The notes below the pieces were generated by a model. It saw only the letters and a program-made list of their open reading frames with translations. It ran no database searches and was not told the origin of the DNA. From Betaproteobacteria bacterium SG8_41 (GTDB taxonomy: Bacteria; Pseudomonadota; Gammaproteobacteria; Burkholderiales; SG8-41): a stretch of 49,606 bases of DNA. Both the position numbers and the translations under genes were made by a program. Shown in pieces: positions 45,773 to 49,606 of the stretch. The first letter of the stretch is position 1. Each line of letters opens with the position of its first letter. Location of the stretch: contig LJTT01000020.1 in the NCBI GenBank assembly GCA_001303585.1, forward strand, positions 1 to 49,606, written 5' to 3'.

Positions 45773-46096
45773 GGTAACAGCGAAAGGCGCGAATTCATTC
45801 CCGGACGTCCAGAGTGTGGTCAGCCCCGATGCGGCACCTAATCTTTTGACATGTCATGGCCGCGTTCGTAGAATTTCCAGCGCAGCACGGCCGCAATACG
45901 CCCTTCGTTCCCGGCGAGGCAGCACAACCGCCGCCGCCGATCTGCCGGGAGCAGATTGAGGCCAGCCGCACCGGCATGGATGCGAACCTGCCCTCGAACC
46001 CGATGATGGACTTTGCCGTGATCGTGAATTGGCGCTTCCGAGCGTAAGCCGCGCGAGTAGCGGGTCACCACACGAGAGACGAATGAAAGGAATTCG
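45773..46096. other. 324-base divergent gap
   Basis: This gap lies between the MFS operon start and the oxidoreductase start. It contains a weak 63-codon ORF at 45856-46047 and should contain the two divergent promoters, which cannot be placed with confidence. Confidence 0.4.
45856..46047 (+). CDS. possible small ORF, unknown
   Basis: A 63-codon ORF, proline-rich in the middle and ending MDFAVIVNWRFRA. About three quarters of its codons end in G or C, as in nearby real genes. There is no clear ribosome binding site and no family. It may be a decayed fragment or chance. Confidence 0.25.
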   Translation: MAAFVEFPAQHGRNTPFVPGEAAQPPPPICREQIEASRTGMDANLPSNPMMDFAVIVNWRFRA

Positions 46097-47101
46097 ATGA
46101 AAGCAGTCGTTCTGCAACAACACGGCGGCCTAGAGCAGCTCCGTTTTGCGCCGGATTTCCCTGATCCAGTCGTCCAGGATGGCCACGTCGTCATCCAGGT
46201 GAAAGCAACTTCCTTCAACTACCACGATGTTTTCACGGTTCGCGGGATGCCGGGCATCAAGGTGCCTCTGCCGATCATCATCGGCCTCGACATGGCCGGC
46301 GAGATACTCGAGGTCGGGTCGGGCGTGAGCGGCTGGAAAACTGGCGACCGCGTGCTGGTCAATCCGCTCAATCGGAAGAAGGGGCTGATGGGCGAGATGA
46401 TGCACGGCGGGCTCGCGGAGAAGTGCCTGGTCGCGGAGCACCAGTTGATTCGCATGCCTGACGGCGTCACCTTCGAGCAAGCCGCCTCGCTGCCGGTTGC
46501 CTACGGCACCGCGCACCGGATGATCATCACGCACAACACGATCAAGGCCGGCGACAAGGTGATCGTGCTCGGCGCGAGCGGCGGCGTTGGCACGGGCTGC
46601 GTGATCCTCGCAAAGATGCTGGGTGCGGAGGTAATCGCTTGCGCGAGCAGTGCGGACAAAACGAAGCGTCTCAAGGATCTTGGCGCGGATCATGTCATCA
46701 ACTACAAGGAAACCGATTTCTCCAAGTGGGCCGTCGAAAAGTACGGGAAGCCCCAGCGCCGCACGTACGAAGGCGGTGTGGACGTGGTGATCAACTTCAC
46801 CGGCGGCGATACCTGGCACCCGACGCTGCGCTGCGTCAAGCGTGGCGGCAAGATCCTGGTGTGCGGCGCGACCGCCGGCTACGATCCGAAGGAAGACCTG
46901 CGTTACATCTGGAGCTTCGAGCTGCAGGTCATCGGGTCGAACAGTTTTTACGACGATGACCTGCAGGCACTGATGGGACTCATACAGGAAGGCAAGATGA
47001 AGCCGGTCATCGACAAGGTGTTGCCGCTCGCGCAGGCGGCGGAAGGCCTGCGGCTGATCGAGACGCGAGAGGTCTTTGGCAAGGTCGTCGTCACTCCCTG
47101 A
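46097..47101 (+). CDS. MDR-superfamily oxidoreductase (quinone reductase/alcohol dehydrogenase-like)
   Basis: A 334-residue medium-chain reductase that probably uses NAD(P)H. The catalytic half has SFNYHDVFTVRG, as in zinc-free quinone oxidoreductases and enoyl/acryloyl reductases, and lacks the four structural zinc cysteines. The dinucleotide loop VLGASGGVGTG is at about 156-166. AAGGAA precedes the ATG. It is followed by an acyl-CoA ligase and a thioesterase on the same strand, so a reductive step on an acyl or enoyl-CoA is plausible but unproven. Confidence 0.85.
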   Translation: MKAVVLQQHGGLEQLRFAPDFPDPVVQDGHVVIQVKATSFNYHDVFTVRGMPGIKVPLPIIIGLDMAGEILEVGSGVSGWKTGDRVLVNPLNRKKGLMGEMMHGGLAEKCLVAEHQLIRMPDGVTFEQAASLPVAYGTAHRMIITHNTIKAGDKVIVLGASGGVGTGCVILAKMLGAEVIACASSADKTKRLKDLGADHVINYKETDFSKWAVEKYGKPQRRTYEGGVDVVINFTGGDTWHPTLRCVKRGGKILVCGATAGYDPKEDLRYIWSFELQVIGSNSFYDDDLQALMGLIQEGKMKPVIDKVLPLAQAAEGLRLIETREVFGKVVVTP

Positions 47102-47105
47102 AAAC

Positions 47106-47210
47106 CCGTGACCCGTGACCGGCGACCTCTGTTGAAGCCCAGCGTCAAAAAAACGTCGTTGCCCGACTTCGCGCACCACCGCTTACTGGTCACCAGTCAC
47201 CGGTCACGCT
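47106..47210. repeat. 7-base arrays as an inverted pair
   Basis: The left arm, CCGTGAC twice and CGGCGAC, is at 47106-47126. The right arm, TTACTGG, TCACCAG, TCACCGG and a partial unit, is at 47183-47210. The arms are complementary across a 56-base spacer. The left arm starts five bases after one stop and the right arm ends four bases before the next ATG. Confidence 0.9.
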
Positions 47211-47214
47211 CCAG

Positions 47215-48750
47215 ATGATTCCCTGTCCGGAGCCGCGCGGCTACCCCGGCAACCTCGGCCGGTTGTTCGACGCGCATGCGGGCGCGGAGCGGCCGGCAAT
47301 CATCGACCTTTACGACGCGGCGCGACCTCGGCCTTGGAGCTTTCGCGAGCTCGATAGCGCCTGCGACGCATGCGCCCGGGGAATCGTCAAAAAAGGGTTG
47401 AAGGCGGGTGATCGCGTCGGGATCCTGTCGCTCAATCGGATCGAGTTTGTCATCACCCTTCTCGGCTCAATGCGGGCCGGTCTTGTTCCCGTTCCCATCA
47501 ACATCAAGCTCGCTGCAGAGACGATTGCCTACATTCTCGGCGATGCCGCGGCACGGCTCGTGTTCGTGGAACCGGCGTTGAAGCGACTCGTTCCGCCGAC
47601 GCTACCAGTCATCGAATTTGGCACGTCAGGAAAAACGGGGTTTGACTCCTTCCTCGACCCCGGGCCATTCGAGGCGTTCGCGCCAGGCCCTGACACCATC
47701 GCCGTGCAACCCTATACCTCGGGATCAACCGGGCAGCCCAAGGGCGTGCTGCTGACGCACTACGGCCAGAACTGGAGCCGGCTGGTCCTCGCGCACTCGC
47801 GGGGCACGAATGAGCGCGATGTGATCCTCGTGGCTGCGCCGCTCTACCACAAGAACGCGCTCAACGCGATCAAGCAGGGCCTGACCGCCGGCGCGATGCT
47901 GCCGCTGCTGCCCCAGTTCTCGGTAGAGCGCTATACCGACGCCATCGAGCAGTACCGCTGCACGGTGATCTCTGGCGTGCCTACCATGATCTCAATGGTA
48001 CTGGGTCGCGGGGATCTTCTGGAGCGGATCGACACATCGTGCGTGCGCACCGTCATGATGGGCTCGGCGCCCTCCTCGTCACAGCTTCTGGCTGACGTCA
48101 GGCGCGCGTTCCCCCGCGCCGAGGCGCTCGTGGTTTATGGCGTTACCGAAGGCGGGCCGGTGCCGCTCGGACCTCATCCGGATGGCAAGCCGCGTCCGCC
48201 CGGGGCGCTTGGCGTGCCATACGCGGGCACCGAAGCAAAGCTCGTCGACGGAGCCGGCGCCGACGAAGGCGAGCTCGCGGTGAAGAACCCTGGCATCCTG
48301 CTGGCGTACCACAATCTGCCTGCGGAAACAGCGAAACGCCTGCGCGATGGCTGGTATTACACGGGGGACGTCTGCCGCCGGGACGCCGGCGGCTTCTACT
48401 ACTACGTGGGACGGATCGATGACATGTTCGTCTCCGGCGGGGAGAACATCTTCCCGGTGGAGGTCGAAACTTTGCTCGAGCGCCATCCTGCGGTCCATCA
48501 GGCGCTGGTCATGCCTTTCGATCACGAGATGAAGGGCCAGGTTCCCTATGCGTTCGTAGTGCCGCGGGCTGGCGCGAAAGTCACGGAGGAAGAGCTGAAG
48601 CAGTTTGCGCTGGCGCACGGCCCGGTCTATCAGCACCCGCGGCGCGTGTTCTTTCTCAAGGAGCTGCCGCTTGCAGGCACCAACAAGATCGACCGCGACA
48701 AGCTGCGGGAATGGGTTGCGAATGGCACTTTTGATGGCCGCGGGTCGTGA
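47215..48750 (+). CDS. class I acyl-CoA synthetase (AMP-binding)
   Basis: A 511-residue adenylate-forming ligase with the ATP loop YTSGSTGQPKG at 167-177. APLYHKNALNAIKQGL, YGVTEGGPVPLG, GWYYTGDVCRRDAGGFYYYVGRIDDMFVSGGENIFPVEVE and C-terminal TNKIDRDKLREW (catalytic Lys) follow. It is a paralogue in family only of the ligase at 35228. There is no Shine-Dalgarno because a repeat arm abuts the ATG. Its TGA stop lies within the next repeat. Confidence 0.92.
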   Translation: MIPCPEPRGYPGNLGRLFDAHAGAERPAIIDLYDAARPRPWSFRELDSACDACARGIVKKGLKAGDRVGILSLNRIEFVITLLGSMRAGLVPVPINIKLAAETIAYILGDAAARLVFVEPALKRLVPPTLPVIEFGTSGKTGFDSFLDPGPFEAFAPGPDTIAVQPYTSGSTGQPKGVLLTHYGQNWSRLVLAHSRGTNERDVILVAAPLYHKNALNAIKQGLTAGAMLPLLPQFSVERYTDAIEQYRCTVISGVPTMISMVLGRGDLLERIDTSCVRTVMMGSAPSSSQLLADVRRAFPRAEALVVYGVTEGGPVPLGPHPDGKPRPPGALGVPYAGTEAKLVDGAGADEGELAVKNPGILLAYHNLPAETAKRLRDGWYYTGDVCRRDAGGFYYYVGRIDDMFVSGGENIFPVEVETLLERHPAVHQALVMPFDHEMKGQVPYAFVVPRAGAKVTEEELKQFALAHGPVYQHPRRVFFLKELPLAGTNKIDRDKLREWVANGTFDGRGS

Positions 48751-48811
48751 ATCGCGAGTCGAACCCAGCGCTTGCCCCCTCACCATTTGCCATTCACTAT
48801 TGAACAATCGC
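48747..48811. repeat. 7-base arrays as an inverted pair
   Basis: The left arm, GTGAATC and GCGAGTC, is at 48747-48760 and includes the ligase stop codon. The right arm, CATTTGC, CATTCAC, TATTGAA and CAATCGC, is at 48784-48811. Complementarity is partial. Confidence 0.7.
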
Positions 48812-48832
48812 GAAATCCAGCGGAGCACACGT

Positions 48833-49255
48833 ATGAGCCAAGAGCCGATCACGATCGAAAAACTTCAGCAACTCATTACCCGCGGCCCATTCAACCAGTG
48901 GCTTAATTTCACGGTCGTAAAAGCGAATGCGGACGGCATCGAAGTGAGAGCGGCCTGGCGCGAGGAGTGGGTCGTCAATCCGGAGCGCCGCTATACCCAC
49001 GGCGGCATCCTCGCCGCCATCATCGATGTCGCGGCGGACTATGCGATCGCGGCGCGCCTCGGGCGGCCGGTGCCGACCATCGATATCCGCGTCGATTACC
49101 ATAAGGCCGCAATGCCCGGCGACCTCACGGCCACAGCGCGCGTGGTGCGCATGGGCAGTCTCTATTCCACCGCTGAAGCCCATCTCTACGACAAGGAGGG
49201 AGAGTTGGTCGCGAGCGGGCGGGGAACTTATTTTACGGCTCCACCCAAATCGTGA
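48833..49255 (+). CDS. PaaI-type hotdog thioesterase
   Basis: A 140-residue hotdog-fold thioesterase that hydrolyses acyl-CoA. I start it at the ATG at 48833, which has GGAG eight bases before it; the longer frame from 48605 lies over the ligase gene. Family motifs are NPERRYTHGGILAAIIDVAADYA (with the helix-capping HGG) and VPTIDIRVDYHKAAMPGDL. It lies downstream of the ligase on the same strand and would release CoA from its products. The TGA stop sits in the next repeat unit. Confidence 0.92.
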   Translation: MSQEPITIEKLQQLITRGPFNQWLNFTVVKANADGIEVRAAWREEWVVNPERRYTHGGILAAIIDVAADYAIAARLGRPVPTIDIRVDYHKAAMPGDLTATARVVRMGSLYSTAEAHLYDKEGELVASGRGTYFTAPPKS

Positions 49256-49314
49256 ATCACGAATGGTGAATAGAGTCTGAGCCCTCTTCGCACCTCGGCC
49301 GTTGAGTTGTGGCG

Positions 49315-49334
49315 CTTATCCGCGTCCATGGGCG
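49315..49334 (+). repeat. 10-base repeat, degenerate
   Basis: CTTATCCGCG and TCCATGGGCG form a diverged pair of the 10-base family, close to the intact copy at 49370. Confidence 0.5.
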
Positions 49335-49369
49335 GTCAATGTAGATTTTTGCTGTTCGTAGTATTTGTG

Positions 49370-49394
49370 TTTATCTGCGTTTATCTGCGGCTAA
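49370..49394 (+). repeat. 10-base repeat pair, TTTATCTGCG
   Basis: Two identical units, TTTATCTGCG, followed by GCTAA. This is the cleanest member of the family. Confidence 0.9.
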
Positions 49395-49467
49395 TATTTG
49401 GCTTTTGAGGTTTCGTCTTGCGATTCACGATTCACGAGCCGCTCAGGCAGTGTAGGATAGAGCCCCT

Positions 49468-49606
49468 ATGAAAACCCGAACGAAAACTCCTCCCTTCTCG
49501 AAGCGGCGACTCATCGTGGCGATGACCGGCGCCACCGGCTCGATTTACGGCATCCGGATACTCGAGCGGCTGCGCGCCATGGGCGGTTGGGAAACGCACC
49601 TCATCA
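49468..49606 (+). CDS. ubiX: flavin prenyltransferase UbiX, 5' part
   Basis: UbiX makes prenylated FMN, the cofactor of UbiD decarboxylases. Only 46 codons are in the window. After a basic start (MKTRTKTPPFSKRR), LIVAMTGATGSIYGIRILERL matches the conserved N-terminus with the FMN-binding Gly loop. The gene runs off the window end. Confidence 0.88.
   Translation, partial: MKTRTKTPPFSKRRLIVAMTGATGSIYGIRILERLRAMGGWETHLI

Larger units (their letters stand above)
49250..49434. repeat. 7-base arrays flanking a 10-base repeat
   Basis: The left arm, TCGTGAA, TCACGAA and TGGTGAA, is at 49250-49270. The right arm, CGATTCA twice, is at 49421-49434. They are complementary and enclose the two 10-base repeat sites at 49315-49334 and 49370-49389, so both repeat families occur nested here. 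Confidence 0.85.

Noticed and set aside
48605-48832. Thioesterase starting at 48605
   Set aside because: This would overlap most of the ligase C-terminus and add non-family sequence; the ATG at 48833 has a ribosome binding site.

Overview
The window looks like a chromosomal segment of a GC-rich Gram-negative, most likely a betaproteobacterium. The evidence is the run exbB-exbD-lpxK-Trm112-kdsB-adk divergent from xseA, the queG/tsaE/amiC and mutL/miaA blocks, a MutL that keeps the endonuclease motif, a PPi-phosphofructokinase next to a membrane pyrophosphatase, and TRAP transporters with acyl-CoA and TPP enzymes. The taxonomic call is inference from gene content only. No rRNA, tRNA or CRISPR array was seen.

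Layout. 1-2.1 kb is a less GC-rich edge with a partial secreted-protein gene, a possible truncated ORF and an IS1182-type insertion sequence. 2.1-9.4 kb carries an MsrB gene that appears frameshifted near its start, a sodium:solute symporter, a GNAT acetyltransferase, a TRAP operon (dctP-dctQ-dctM) and a divergent haloacid-dehalogenase-like HAD protein. 10-24.7 kb carries a DUF2339 membrane protein, queG, tsaE, an AmiC-type amidase, a secreted nuclease, a DUF3047 lipoprotein, pntAB, an HpcH/HpaI aldolase, mutL, miaA and a tandem cyclic-nucleotide-binding protein. The usual tsaE-amiC-mutL-miaA neighbourhood is split by about 6 kb. 24.9-30.9 kb holds xseA and, divergently, the envelope operon exbB-exbD-lpxK-Trm112-kdsB-adk. 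31-35.2 kb is an energy module of PPi-dependent phosphofructokinase, H+-pyrophosphatase and a gamma-carbonic anhydrase. 35.2-41.7 kb holds an acyl-CoA ligase with a TPP enzyme, a small conserved protein, an orphan ParA, glycerol kinase and a 46-residue membrane protein. 41.7-49.6 kb has a four-gene transporter operon (two MFS and two TauE/SafE paralogues) divergent from an oxidoreductase, acyl-CoA ligase and hotdog thioesterase, and ends in a partial ubiX.

The most unusual feature is not a gene. About fifteen stop-to-start intervals are filled by short tandem arrays with a period of 7, 8, 10 or 13 bases. Many are arranged as an inverted pair of arms around a unique spacer. Units are alike within a locus but differ between loci, usually around a GTGA/TCAC core. 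Arms often begin on the TGA stop of one gene and end within a few bases of the next start codon, where a Shine-Dalgarno sequence is usually absent. A second intergenic family is a 10-base unit near TTTATCTGCG, present at six sites. Both are described as candidates for a repeat system that I cannot assign to a named family.
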